A DNA stretch of 25,597 nt from a virus. The position numbers and the translations under genes are program-made. Below are positions 6,818-14,630 of the stretch, piece by piece. Position 1 is the first letter of the stretch, and every line of letters starts with the position of its first letter. The stretch lies in IMG/VR virus record IMGVR_UViG_3300048929_000531, positions 1 through 25,597 of that record, one strand, 5' to 3'. The notes under the pieces are model-generated. The model saw only the letters and a list, made by a program, of their open reading frames with translations, was not told the origin of the DNA and did not search any database.

Positions 6818-8147
6818 TTTCGTCCTCCTCGTCAGAATTCTGGTTGTCGCCAGGCTCGCTGCCGCCGCCAGCGCCGGCGTCGGCTGAGTTCTTGGTCTGC
6901 GGATTCTTGTACTCGTCGCCGCCCGGATCGGTGCGCGGCGGCATATTTTCGAACCGCAGGATGTCGTTCGCCGATAGCCACTCGCCCTGCCGGCCGATCA
7001 GATAAGCGCGGTAGCGGTTGAGCAGGTCGCCGCGCAGCAGACCGGCGAAATTGAATTCGACGAACAGCTTGTCGTCGTCATTGTCGAGCAGCAGATCGCG
7101 CTCGCAGGCCTGCTCGATTTCGATCGCGAGCGGCGCCAGGCAGTTGATGACGAAATCGAGCGACTGCTGCTCGATGTTGTTGTTGGTCGATCGCTTCAGC
7201 CGCGCGGCGCGGTGCGGCGGATAGCTCCAGAGGCCAAAGATCGCGGTGTCGGCCGCATCCTCGGTCTCGAGGAGCTGCGCTTCCTGGTTGGTGACCTTGA
7301 GCGGCTGGTACTCGCCGCCATATTTCAGCAGCCGATCGCGATGCCGGTTGCGACCGGTCGACATCGACCGCCATGTGTCAAGGAAGTCGCGCTCGTCGTC
7401 CTTGTTCCTGAAATTGCCGGGATGCTTGATAACGCCGCCGGTCTGGCCGGAATTGGCGAACCAGATGTCGCCATATTCGTGCACGGCAACGGCGCGGGCG
7501 AAGACATCGCGCGCGGAGACGAAGATCGGCTCGCCGAGCAGGCCATCTTCCTGCAGCGGATTGCTGCGAATGTGCCAGATCTCGTCGTCGCGATAGACTT
7601 CCGGCTTCAGCTTGGCATTCTGCACCAGCGTCGAAGGCGGATTGAAGGTGTAGTACAGGTGGCCGTCGATGCCGCGCTCGAGGTTCGCCAGCCGGCGCGG
7701 ATGCAGGATCTCGAGGCCGCCAACCGCATAATAGTCGCCGCGCTCGTCGACCGTGCCGGGCAGGACGCGGCAATAGGCGTTGCGATAGAACGAGACATGC
7801 CAGCCGATCTCGCCAATGAATTCGGCCGGCGTGGCGCCGTTGCCGGGGCGGCAGGCCAGCAGCTTCGTCAGCCGATGATCCGGCAGCGCCTCGCGCGCGC
7901 CTTTCGGGCCACGGCGATAAACCGAGACAGGCAGCGACTTCAGCGCCGAGGCCAGGCCATAGCGCACCGACTGGACGGCGCCGAGCTGGCTGGTGTTGCG
8001 GTCGGTCACCGTGACGCCGGCAATCGCGAGCTGGCCGCCGATCAGGCCGGCGTACATCCGCTCTTCCATCACATCGCGCGGCCGTGACGGATCGACCGCG
8101 TCCGCAACGGCGCGAAATGCCGAGGTCAGCCCGCTCATCAGCCCCAT
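6804..8147 (-). CDS. Phage portal protein, HK97 family, 447 aa
   Basis: Forms the dodecameric ring at the capsid vertex through which DNA is packaged. Family features include YGLASALKSLPVSVYR (residues about 64-79), ALPDHRLTKLLACRPGNGATPAEF (the usual 'l..hpl..lL..rPN...t..eF' block), YYTFNPPS, DEIWHIRSNPLQEDGLLGEPI (matching 'eilHir....dg..G.Spi'), and a C-terminal ENMPPRTDPGGDEY followed by an acidic tail. Length is normal. The start codon overlaps the large-terminase stop (TAATG), which supports coupled translation. The last residues are very acidic (NSDEEDENADD), common in portals. Confidence 0.95.
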   Translation of the reverse strand: MGLMSGLTSAFRAVADAVDPSRPRDVMEERMYAGLIGGQLAIAGVTVTDRNTSQLGAVQSVRYGLASALKSLPVSVYRRGPKGAREALPDHRLTKLLACRPGNGATPAEFIGEIGWHVSFYRNAYCRVLPGTVDERGDYYAVGGLEILHPRRLANLERGIDGHLYYTFNPPSTLVQNAKLKPEVYRDDEIWHIRSNPLQEDGLLGEPIFVSARDVFARAVAVHEYGDIWFANSGQTGGVIKHPGNFRNKDDERDFLDTWRSMSTGRNRHRDRLLKYGGEYQPLKVTNQEAQLLETEDAADTAIFGLWSYPPHRAARLKRSTNNNIEQQSLDFVINCLAPLAIEIEQACERDLLLDNDDDKLFVEFNFAGLLRGDLLNRYRAYLIGRQGEWLSANDILRFENMPPRTDPGGDEYKNPQTKNSADAGAGGGSEPGDNQNSDEEDENADD

Positions 8148-9862
8148 TAGACCACCACCAGCATGTCAGATCCGGTCACCAGCATGCCGGCCTGCGGATT
8201 CCAGCTCATCAGGATTGTCGCCTGCAACAGCGCGATCAGCGGGTCGATCTTGGCGCGGCCGGCGACCTGCTTGGTGATCATGTCGGCATTGCCGCGCTGC
8301 TCGACCTTGGCGTTGCCGACCACCCACGTCATCAGCGCCTGCTCGGCGTGAAAGTACGTCGCATCGGCGAGCTTCAGATCGAGGCCGTACACCGCGGGCG
8401 CCAGCGCCGGACCCTGCAGCAGCCGGCGCACCATGTCGTCGGTCACGCCGGCGCCGAACAACGCTTCGAACAGGGCCGCCGCCCGGTTCGGGTCGACACC
8501 CACAGCGTTCTTGTCCGGCAGCAAGCCGCTCGCGACCACGGTGGCGACGATGGCTGCAAGCTCGGTCAGCGCCGCCGCGATATCCACAATCGAGCACGAA
8601 TCCTCTTTCACGAAGTCGTCGAGATGCGACGCGATGTCCTTGCGGCGCTCCAGCACGATCGGGTCCGCCCATGCGTAGCACCATGACAGCCAGTTACGCG
8701 TGCCCTTCTCGCGCCCCATCACCGCCAGGCCGAGCAGATCGTCGCGGCCGCCGCCGTCAACGCCGATCGTCACCACCTCGCTGCGCTCCAGCAGCGTTTC
8801 CAAGGTCAGCCCCTCGTCGGCCTGCGCGTCCCAAAGATCCGCGCCGCTCCAGCCGTCATCGTTGGTCCCCGTCCCGATCTCGATGTTGAGATGCTGCGAA
8901 GCCCAGATGCGGATAGCTTCCTCGCCCTTCTCGCGCTCGCTGGCGAAATCGGCCTGCATCGAGGCAACCGTGATGGGCCGGTTGATGTTCGGCATCACCA
9001 TCGGCCAGCAGGCCGGGTCCATCCAGCGTGGCTCGACACCACGCTTGCGTTCTTCGCGCGTCAAAGTGGCGATATCGCGCGGAAGCTCATAGAGCAACGG
9101 TAGCGTCGGGCGAATGATCTTGCCGCGGTAAAGGCCGTCGCGCAGATTGCGCACGAATTTCAATTCGCTCTTGAAAGCGCCCGCCGGAGGCTCGTCGCTC
9201 TGCGTCGTGGTGGTGACCAGCACGCCTTCCTCGGTCTTATCGAGTCCCCCGCGGATCTGGCGCAGCACGCGCGAGGTATGGGCGCGCTTGCCAAGCAGAT
9301 GCAGCTCGTCGAGCAGCACGAAGATCAGCGCCATCGCGCCGGTCAGGATCTTGAGGTCGAAGCTCGCGATCATGATTTCCGACTTGGTGACAAGGTCCTC
9401 GATCGTCTTGTCGTAGTCGCGCGGTTTGAACCGCCGGCGCAGATCCGGCGACTCCTCGATCATGCCGACCGCCTGCTCATAGGCGCGATCGGCAACCGCC
9501 TGCGTCTCGCCGAGAAACAGCGCGGTCGCGCGCGGCCGGAAGTTCATCAGCATCGCGACCAGCATCAGCGCGGCGGAATACGTCGTCTTTGACGAGCCCT
9601 TCGGGACCAGCGCGAAGAAATCGCGGATCATCCGCACCTTGTTGACCGGGTCCCATGATCCGAACACCGCACGCACCAGGTCGCGGAACCACTGGCCCGA
9701 CGCATCGCCGAGCCGCGGATTGCCCGCCACGTCCGGCAGCCGCATCTCGTCGTAGAACGCCAGACCCATGTCCGCTTCGCTTTCGAACAGCGGAAGGTCC
9801 GGAATCAGCGAGCGGCCGTTGCGGATGCGATCTTCCCAATCGGGGCAGGAGGTGTCCCACAT
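8147..9862 (-). CDS. Terminase large subunit (TerL), 571 aa
   Basis: ATP-driven motor that cuts and packages phage DNA. The ATPase domain shows a Walker A variant VPKGSSKTT at residues about 86-94 (Ser-rich instead of GxGKS/T, common in TerL), the coupling region ALFLGETQ, and Walker B LIFVLLDELHLL at about 179-190 with the Asp-Glu pair at 185-186. The nuclease domain contains VTIGVDGGGRDDLLGLAV with the metal-binding Asp, plus later acidic residues (AVGVDPNRAAALFEAL). Length fits the HK97/Terminase_1 group. The start overlaps the methylase stop (TGATG). With the small subunit encoded just upstream, this suggests cos packaging, but no cos site could be recognised. Confidence 0.94.
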   Translation of the reverse strand: MWDTSCPDWEDRIRNGRSLIPDLPLFESEADMGLAFYDEMRLPDVAGNPRLGDASGQWFRDLVRAVFGSWDPVNKVRMIRDFFALVPKGSSKTTYSAALMLVAMLMNFRPRATALFLGETQAVADRAYEQAVGMIEESPDLRRRFKPRDYDKTIEDLVTKSEIMIASFDLKILTGAMALIFVLLDELHLLGKRAHTSRVLRQIRGGLDKTEEGVLVTTTTQSDEPPAGAFKSELKFVRNLRDGLYRGKIIRPTLPLLYELPRDIATLTREERKRGVEPRWMDPACWPMVMPNINRPITVASMQADFASEREKGEEAIRIWASQHLNIEIGTGTNDDGWSGADLWDAQADEGLTLETLLERSEVVTIGVDGGGRDDLLGLAVMGREKGTRNWLSWCYAWADPIVLERRKDIASHLDDFVKEDSCSIVDIAAALTELAAIVATVVASGLLPDKNAVGVDPNRAAALFEALFGAGVTDDMVRRLLQGPALAPAVYGLDLKLADATYFHAEQALMTWVVGNAKVEQRGNADMITKQVAGRAKIDPLIALLQATILMSWNPQAGMLVTGSDMLVVV

Positions 9863-11256
9863 CAGGCAGCCTCGCCGGCAGCGCGATCGGCCGCGCGCGC
9901 GACCGCGATTTCATCGAAGGTGCGGCCATCGCCCTCGAGCGTGGCGGCATGGCCCGTGAAATTTTGCCACCGCTTGACGTCGATATCGACGTAAAGCGGG
10001 TTCAGCTCGATCGCGTAGCCCTTGCGGCCAGTGATCTCGCAAGCAATCAACGTGGTGCCGGAACCGGAGAACGGCTCATAGACAGATTCGCCGGGGAGAG
10101 AGTTGTTCTCTATCGGGCGGCGCATGCATTCGACCGGCTTTTGCGTGCCGTGCCCGGTATCGGACTTGACGTGTTCGATGTTCCAGACCGTCGACTGCTT
10201 GCGGCCGTTGTCCGCCTTCCGGTTGAAGTGACCCGGCTCGCCACAGCGGACGGCGTAGGTCGCCAGCTCATGCTCCGGCATGAAATGCCAATGCTCCTCG
10301 GCGCCATCCCTCACCGCGTAGAAACACGGCTCGTGCTGGAAATGGTAGTCGCTGCGGCCGACGACGTGGCGCTGCTTGACCCAGACGATCTGGCTGCGGA
10401 CTTTGAAACCGACTGCATCGAGGGAATTAGCGACAACGCCGCAATACGTCGAAGCGTGCCAGATATAGGCAACATCGCCATCAAACAGCGCCCAGGCCTC
10501 GCGCCAATCGGCCCGGTCGTCGTTGAGCACCTTACCGAGAGCGCCATCCTTCGTCGGGCGAAATTCTTCGCGCCAGCTAGGGTCATATTCGACGCCGTAG
10601 GGCGGATCGGTCACCATCAGGTGCGGCTTGGCGCCGGCCAGGACGCGTGCGACATCGGCCGGATTCGTGGAGTCGCCGCAGGTCAGGCGATGCCTGCCGA
10701 GCAGCCACACGTCGCCCCGTGCCGATACCGCGACGGCCGCGGGCGCCGGCGTTTCATCCTGATCGGTCAGCCCTTCGGACGGTCGCGACAACAGCCCCGC
10801 GATGCGGCCGGGCTCGAACCCGAGCTGGTCGAGCGGCACACCGAGACCGTCCAGCTCGATGATTTCCAACTTGAGCAGCTTCTCATCGAAGCCGGTCGCC
10901 AGGTTGAGCTGGTTGTGCAGCAAGCGAAAACGGCGCTTCTGGTCGTCGGTCCAATCGATGGCGACGGAAACCCGCATCTCGGGGACGTTTTCCTGCAACA
11001 GCGCAAGATGGCGACCGTGGCCCGCGATGATCTCGCCAGTTTCGTCGACGAACACGCGGTCGACCTCGCCGAATTCGCGGTAGGAGGCGCGAACCTTGTC
11101 GATCTGCTCTTGCGGGTGCTTTTTGGCGTTCCGCTCATAGGGGCGAATCTGCTCAATCGGCCAGACTTCCTCGCGGATGCGGTACGGCAGAGTGCGCGGC
11201 GTGCCCTGCTCGGCCGCCGGCGCTGTGGCGGCCGCTTTTTTCGACTTCCTAGCCAT
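9862..11256 (-). CDS. ParB-domain DNA methyltransferase (beta-class, N6-A or N4-C), 464 aa
   Basis: Two parts. Residues about 25-160 are a ParB/Srx-like domain (PIEQIRPYERNAKKHP, then GEIIAGHGRHLALL, the usual 'i.aGhgR..A'). Residues about 180-450 form the methylase: GDVWLLGRHRLTCGDST leads into the catalytic motif IV DPPY at 217-220, and SAM motif I (EPFSGSGTT) follows at 394-402. DPPY before FxGxG is the beta-class order. HGTQKPVE, with the conserved KP, precedes motif I. The family methylates adenine N6 or cytosine N4; target unknown and no partner nuclease of restriction type is encoded here, so it is an orphan, plausibly shielding phage DNA from host restriction. It lies between the terminase genes, a common place in Rhizobiales phages. 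Confidence 0.92.
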   Translation of the reverse strand: MARKSKKAAATAPAAEQGTPRTLPYRIREEVWPIEQIRPYERNAKKHPQEQIDKVRASYREFGEVDRVFVDETGEIIAGHGRHLALLQENVPEMRVSVAIDWTDDQKRRFRLLHNQLNLATGFDEKLLKLEIIELDGLGVPLDQLGFEPGRIAGLLSRPSEGLTDQDETPAPAAVAVSARGDVWLLGRHRLTCGDSTNPADVARVLAGAKPHLMVTDPPYGVEYDPSWREEFRPTKDGALGKVLNDDRADWREAWALFDGDVAYIWHASTYCGVVANSLDAVGFKVRSQIVWVKQRHVVGRSDYHFQHEPCFYAVRDGAEEHWHFMPEHELATYAVRCGEPGHFNRKADNGRKQSTVWNIEHVKSDTGHGTQKPVECMRRPIENNSLPGESVYEPFSGSGTTLIACEITGRKGYAIELNPLYVDIDVKRWQNFTGHAATLEGDGRTFDEIAVARAADRAAGEAA

Positions 11257-11653
11257 CGAACAGCTTCCGTCGCGACGCCGGCGTCATATCGAGCAGCGCG
11301 AACAGCGCGCGTTGACGCTTCAGCGCCGCATCGAGCAGCGGAACGAAAGGATGCACCTTGACGCGCTCGGCCGTCGCCGACTTCTCGCGATAGACCTCAA
11401 GGTTGATCGATTTGAGCTGGGTTCGGTAATCGGCGATGCGGGCAGTCTCGATGCAGTACTCGTTGATCAGCACCCGATAGCGCGGCGACGGCGACCAGCC
11501 CGGCGGATCATCCGCAAAGGTCTTGGCGAGATCGCGCCAAGCGGCCTCCAGGTTCGGCGCCAGACCGACCGGCATCAGCGCCAGGATCGAACGCTGGCGC
11601 TCGGACCAAGCGGCCGCTTCCATTTCCGCCAATCGAGCTGTGCGACCGGTCAC
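11249..11653 (-). CDS. Terminase small subunit, P27-like, 134 aa
   Basis: DNA-recognition subunit of the packaging enzyme. The C-terminal half has the P27-type pattern: an N-terminal helix block YRVLINEYCIETARIADY, then VHPFVPLLDAALKRQRALFALLDMTPASRRK, which corresponds to 'v.nP.l.i...a...l..l...LGlTPssRar'. Starts with GTG at 11651-11653, overlapping the stop of the upstream gene (GTGA). Its end overlaps the methylase start by 8 nt. Being upstream of the large terminase gene supports the call. The N-terminal part (ARLAEMEAAAWSERQRS) shows no obvious winged helix, which keeps the assignment below certain. Confidence 0.7.
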   Translation of the reverse strand: MTGRTARLAEMEAAAWSERQRSILALMPVGLAPNLEAAWRDLAKTFADDPPGWSPSPRYRVLINEYCIETARIADYRTQLKSINLEVYREKSATAERVKVHPFVPLLDAALKRQRALFALLDMTPASRRKLFDG

Positions 11654-12123
11654 GAGTTCAGCCCTTGCCGTCGCGCCATCAGCTCGCCGAGGCGCGAGCC
11701 GGTGTCCGGCGTATGCGCGGCGACGATCGCGGCATCCTTTTTGCCGAGCTTCTCGGCCGGCTTCTCCTCAACCGGCGGCCGCTGCTGGCCGTAGAGCATC
11801 AGGTCGTTGTGCTCCTGCAGCTTCCGGAACTCGCGCATGGCGCCGACATTGCCCGCCTCGACCTGCTCCCAGAGCTTCATGGCCAGACGAGCGTCGAGCC
11901 GATCGCGAGCGACGGCCCGCAGCTTCAGCTCAGAAAAATAATACTTCCGCAGCGTCGGCAGCGTGATCAGCATCGCGCCGGCGATGCGCTCATTGCTCCA
12001 GCCGAGCCCGACTAACATGCTGACACGATTCCGGTTTTGCTGCGTCGGGACATGCTGGGGCCGACCGCGCTGGCCACGGTTGGCCGCGACAGGATCGCCA
12101 AACAGGTCGAAATTCGCCGACAT
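11650..12123 (-). CDS. HTH phage protein upstream of terminase, 157 aa
   Basis: Residues about 20-75 look like a DNA-binding helix-turn-helix: RGRPQHVPTQQNRNRV followed by GLGWSNERIAGAMLITLPTLRKYYF, the 'G.s...IA..l.is..TLrkyy' pattern seen in resolvase-like HTH domains. The C-terminal half has helices (RLAMKLWEQVEAGNVGAMREF) and a basic/acidic tail. It may work with the small terminase in recognising the packaging site, or regulate late genes. The start MSANFDLFGD (12121-12123) was preferred to an upstream ATG at 12141 because conserved-looking sequence begins there. Its upstream side has a minus-strand T7 run. Confidence 0.65.
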   Translation of the reverse strand: MSANFDLFGDPVAANRGQRGRPQHVPTQQNRNRVSMLVGLGWSNERIAGAMLITLPTLRKYYFSELKLRAVARDRLDARLAMKLWEQVEAGNVGAMREFRKLQEHNDLMLYGQQRPPVEEKPAEKLGKKDAAIVAAHTPDTGSRLGELMARRQGLNS

Positions 12124-12185
12124 CAGAAAAAAACCTGCCAATGCGAGAGACGCCGGTCCGCGGAGAGGGGGACCGTGAGGAATTG

Positions 12186-12201
12186 CCCCACCCCCCTCCC
12201 C
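12186..12201 (-). other. Potential G-quadruplex tract at the end of the HNH gene
   Basis: The plus strand reads CCCC-A-CCCCCC-T-CCCC; the minus (coding-sense) strand therefore has closely spaced G-tracts able to supply four G-runs. It lies immediately after the HNH stop codon, in the gap before the HTH/terminase genes. Possibly structural in RNA or DNA; no function can be proven. Confidence 0.4.
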
Positions 12202-12483
12202 TCAATGCCAGACGCCGCGTGTGTGGAGAGATGACTGCTCGGCGCGCTGCTTGTCGCTATCGTGGCAAGCCTTGCAGAGCGTCTGCAGGTTCGCCTCATC
12301 CCAGAACAGTGCTTCGTTGCCACGATGCGCCTTGACGTGGTCGCAGACAAGCAGCGCCGTGTTGCCTTCGATCCTGCCGCACGCCTTTCGCTGGCATGTG
12401 TACAGATCGCGCCGGAAGATGCGCAGGCGCAGCTCGCGCCAGCGCGCCAGCTTGTACCAGGCTTTCCATGGTGGTGATGGCAT
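12202..12483 (-). CDS. HNH endonuclease next to terminase, 93 aa
   Basis: Small HNH nuclease of the kind encoded next to terminases in HK97-like phages, where it helps the packaging enzyme cut DNA. Visible features: WKAWYKLARWRELRLRIF (residues about 6-23, the basic 'r.yk...Wr.lr...l' lead-in), YTCQRKACG with two Cys, LVCDHVKAHRGN with the His of the first HNH position (DH), then EANLQTLCKACHDSD, giving NLQTLC..CH; the four Cys would bind zinc. The start at 12481-12483 (MPSPPW) was chosen because it sits just before the conserved part; upstream ATG 12564 would cross a hairpin at 12497-12526. First gene of the late module. Confidence 0.88.
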   Translation of the reverse strand: MPSPPWKAWYKLARWRELRLRIFRRDLYTCQRKACGRIEGNTALLVCDHVKAHRGNEALFWDEANLQTLCKACHDSDKQRAEQSSLHTRGVWH

Positions 12484-12496
12484 CCTACCCAAAGGA

Positions 12497-12526
12497 AAGG
12501 CCGATCGCCTTGCGACGACCGGCCTT
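12497..12526 (-). terminator. Leader hairpin just upstream of the late HNH gene
   Basis: Inverted repeat AAGGCCG / CGGCCTT (7 bp, 16-nt loop) ends about 13 nt before the HNH start codon in the reading direction, followed by the T-rich stretch TTCCTTTGGG. It would act as an attenuator in the leader of the late operon. Read-through could be controlled by the NusG-like protein encoded upstream. Confidence 0.45.
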
Positions 12527-12602
12527 AAGTCTAGGGAGGAAACGCCCAAGGAGGGCAGCGGCACCAGAGGCGATGCCGCACAACCAGTTTAAACGGAAAA
12601 GC

Positions 12603-12623
12603 AGCCCGGCGCGAGGCCGGGCT
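12603..12623 (-). terminator. Rho-independent terminator after the NusG-like gene
   Basis: Perfect 8-bp stem AGCCCGGC / GCCGGGCT with a 5-nt loop, followed on the minus strand by GCTTTTCCGTTT. It lies about 40 nt past the NusG-like gene stop and would end the long early operon before the late genes. This is the strongest intrinsic terminator in the window. Confidence 0.7.
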
Positions 12624-12664
12624 TGTCGGGGACGGTTAGACGCGCTTCGCGCCTCTGGCTGGAA

Positions 12665-13321
12665 TCACAGCCTGCGCTCAGAGCGTTTCAACTTCCGCTT
12701 CTGACGAGTAGCCGTGGGTGCAAGCGTGCTTGCAGCGACCGGCTCCACCTGTGCCTCTGTTACTGTGACTGAGGCACCGCGCGAGAACGCTTCGACAAAG
12801 ACCTTGAGTCGCCCCTTTGAGTCAAGCCGCTGCACCTGACCGACAAAGTCCGCCATCGGACCTTCAACGATCCTGATCAGCTGCCCGATGGCATAGTCCC
12901 GAACGCCAAGCGGCACGTTGAACGCGGCGACAATGCCGCGGACGACCGTCATGTCCGCGGCGCTCAGCGTCGCAAAGTGCTCGCCGATCTTGAGGAAGTC
13001 GCCGATGTCATCGACCCGTTGAAGCGCAGGGTTATCAACATCGAAGTCCGGCACGAACGCTAAACCCGGCAGGAACGGCTTCTCGACGCGCTTGCCGACA
13101 TGCGGCTTTCGGGTCTCAAGGCGAGTCCGTCGATCGATGTAACGCACCACCGTGGGCGAATAGGCGCACGCACCGCGTCGCTTGAGCGCATCGACAACGC
13201 GGCCATCTCGCCCCGGCGTCACACACAGGATGTACCATCGCTTCGGCGCCGACGGCACTGAAATCGGCTCTTCGATCGGCACGTAGCCGACGAATTGGCC
13301 CCTGACGTACTGCATGTTCAT
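12665..13321 (-). CDS. NusG/RfaH-like transcription elongation or antitermination factor, 218 aa
   Basis: Predicted to bind RNA polymerase and change pausing or termination. Residues about 28-113 look like a NusG N-terminal domain: RWYILCVTPGRDGRVVDALKRRG (the 'WYvl.t.pg.E..v...L...G' opening), PTVVRYIDRRTRL, and KPFLPGLAFV (the 'plfPGYvFv' element), ending with DIGDFLKIGE. Residues about 142-175 are a KOW motif: YAIGQLIRIVEGPMADFVGQV, a good match to 'G..V.I..GPFa...G.V'. A basic tail (KRKLKRSERRL) closes the protein. It starts at ATG 13319-13321, overlapping the replication gene stop (ATGA). Being the last early gene, directly before two hairpins and the late operon, suggests it lets polymerase read into late genes. 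That role is inferred. Confidence 0.82.
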   Translation of the reverse strand: MNMQYVRGQFVGYVPIEEPISVPSAPKRWYILCVTPGRDGRVVDALKRRGACAYSPTVVRYIDRRTRLETRKPHVGKRVEKPFLPGLAFVPDFDVDNPALQRVDDIGDFLKIGEHFATLSAADMTVVRGIVAAFNVPLGVRDYAIGQLIRIVEGPMADFVGQVQRLDSKGRLKVFVEAFSRGASVTVTEAQVEPVAASTLAPTATRQKRKLKRSERRL

Positions 13322-14562
13322 TCGTTCTCCCCTGCCTGTGGTGATGCTGAAATCATTCCGTCCTTGCGCGGCGGCCACGGCCATGGCGCATGGAAGCCGC
13401 GGCTCAGTTCGGCGCCGACGCGGCGCGTCGTAAGGATTTCCGGCCGCGGCCGATGAATGTGCGTCGACAGGAACGCCGACCAGGCCGCGACCTGCGCCCG
13501 ATCTTGGATCCAGTGCCACGCCGATTCCGGCGGCGCGACGGCGAAGGCGATCACGCGCGCCGTTACCGGAAGCGGATAGATCACGCGACCATTGCGCTCC
13601 GACAGCGACGTCCGGGCGAGCCCGAACAAAGCCTTGAGCGCCCTGCCCTCCACGCTTTCGACCGCGTAGGAGTTGCTCGACCCTTGCGAGCCTGAAGGCG
13701 CATCCGCGAGCGTTGCAGTCGGGAATTCTTCGAAGCCACGACTGCGAATCCACAGATGGAAATTCGGGATGTGGTCACGCTTGAGGTGCCGCTGCATCTC
13801 GAAAAATTTCGGAATCGCCGCCCGACAGAGCAGCCGTTTGTCGGGCGTCAGCTTTCGAAACTCGGCGAGCGCCAGATCTCGGCGCATCACTTCGTGCCCC
13901 GGCCACGACTGCCACGCGGGAGCGAAGTGTTCAGGCTCGGGCTCAACTTCCGAGACCTCGCTCCGCTCGCTCTCGCCTCCGGAGGGGGTAGGGGGAGAAT
14001 CTTCCGGTTCAGGTTCAGAAGAGTCTGTGGCCCCCACGCAGCTGGGGGGCTGCTGAGGGGCTACTGCGGGGCAGTCCCCATTTTGCCCCCCATGCGGCGG
14101 GGGGCTAGATGTAGCAACCTGCCCCCCATGGCGTGGGGGGCTAATCCCTTGCGAGCGCTTGCTCAGAAAAGCATCAAGTTCGTGCTCCGGAACATGCGCT
14201 GCCTCTTCGATCTCGTCGATGTCAGCAAACAGCATGAGCTGAATGTCGTCGGTGGTGCGCTTGCCCCTACCCTCGCTGTTACGAACGCCATTGCCATCCC
14301 GCCAGCGCGGGCGCCGACTGATCGCTCCGATCTTCTCCAACCAGCCGAGACGCTTGCTGATGGTGTTGACCGCCAGCTCGCAATCCTCGGAAAGCGATTC
14401 CTGCCCGACGAAGCAAATTCCCTCGCCATTGACATAGCCGGTGATCATCATGAGCACCAACTTGCCGAGGGGATTGCCGAGGCGAAGATTGCGCGCCCAG
14501 GAATGCGCTTCGTCGGAAGCGATGCGCCGCGGGCGAGGCTTGCCGCGCACGATGGTAGCCAT
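13318..14562 (-). CDS. Replication-initiator-like protein with N-terminal winged helix, 414 aa
   Basis: Residues about 15-90 form a winged-helix domain of the helix-turn-helix_36 type (AHSWARNLRLGNPLGKLVLM, then GQESLSEDCELAVNTISKRLGWLEKIGAI). Such domains open many phage replication proteins (lambda O-like). A Pro/Gly/Ser/Glu-rich linker (about residues 140-215) contains short repeats SPPRHGGQ, SPPPHGGQ and QPPSCVGA. The C-terminal half has helices and Trp-rich phrases (HIPNFHLWIRSRGFEEF; PPESAWHWIQDRAQV) with no helicase or primase motif seen. The repeats are encoded by GC-rich near-palindromes (see 14030-14141), as in lambda where the origin lies inside gene O. It overlaps the NusG-like gene by 4 nt. 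Exact family not certain. Confidence 0.75.
   Translation of the reverse strand: MATIVRGKPRPRRIASDEAHSWARNLRLGNPLGKLVLMMITGYVNGEGICFVGQESLSEDCELAVNTISKRLGWLEKIGAISRRPRWRDGNGVRNSEGRGKRTTDDIQLMLFADIDEIEEAAHVPEHELDAFLSKRSQGISPPRHGGQVATSSPPPHGGQNGDCPAVAPQQPPSCVGATDSSEPEPEDSPPTPSGGESERSEVSEVEPEPEHFAPAWQSWPGHEVMRRDLALAEFRKLTPDKRLLCRAAIPKFFEMQRHLKRDHIPNFHLWIRSRGFEEFPTATLADAPSGSQGSSNSYAVESVEGRALKALFGLARTSLSERNGRVIYPLPVTARVIAFAVAPPESAWHWIQDRAQVAAWSAFLSTHIHRPRPEILTTRRVGAELSRGFHAPWPWPPRKDGMISASPQAGENE
14030..14141. repeat. Three 21-nt GC-rich iteron-like repeats inside the replication gene
   Basis: Copies lie at 14030-14050, 14085-14105 and 14121-14141. Each starts with G plus 5-6 C, has a 7-8 nt centre, and ends with 6 G plus C, so each can form a hairpin. 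The two right-hand copies share GCCCCCCATG and are followed by TA. Between copies 1 and 2 is a further G/C-rich partial copy. In the protein they code for the linker repeats. Location in an initiator gene suggests replication-origin iterons; this is inference by analogy to lambda ori in gene O. Confidence 0.55.
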
Positions 14563-14630
14563 TTTCTAGTCTCGTGATGCGAAAGATTAAGTTGGACGCG
14601 GTAAGCAACTGCACTGAAACGATGATCCGG

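Noticed and set aside
9655-11361. 568-aa plus-strand open frame
   Set aside because: Antisense to the DNA methylase and large terminase, both with clear motifs. Long antisense frames are common in GC-rich DNA; the product is Arg/Asp/Ala-rich without domains.
13322-13753. Upstream extension of the NusG-like frame
   Set aside because: Overlaps the replication gene in another phase; the ATGA overlap at 13321 gives a natural start and the family begins there.
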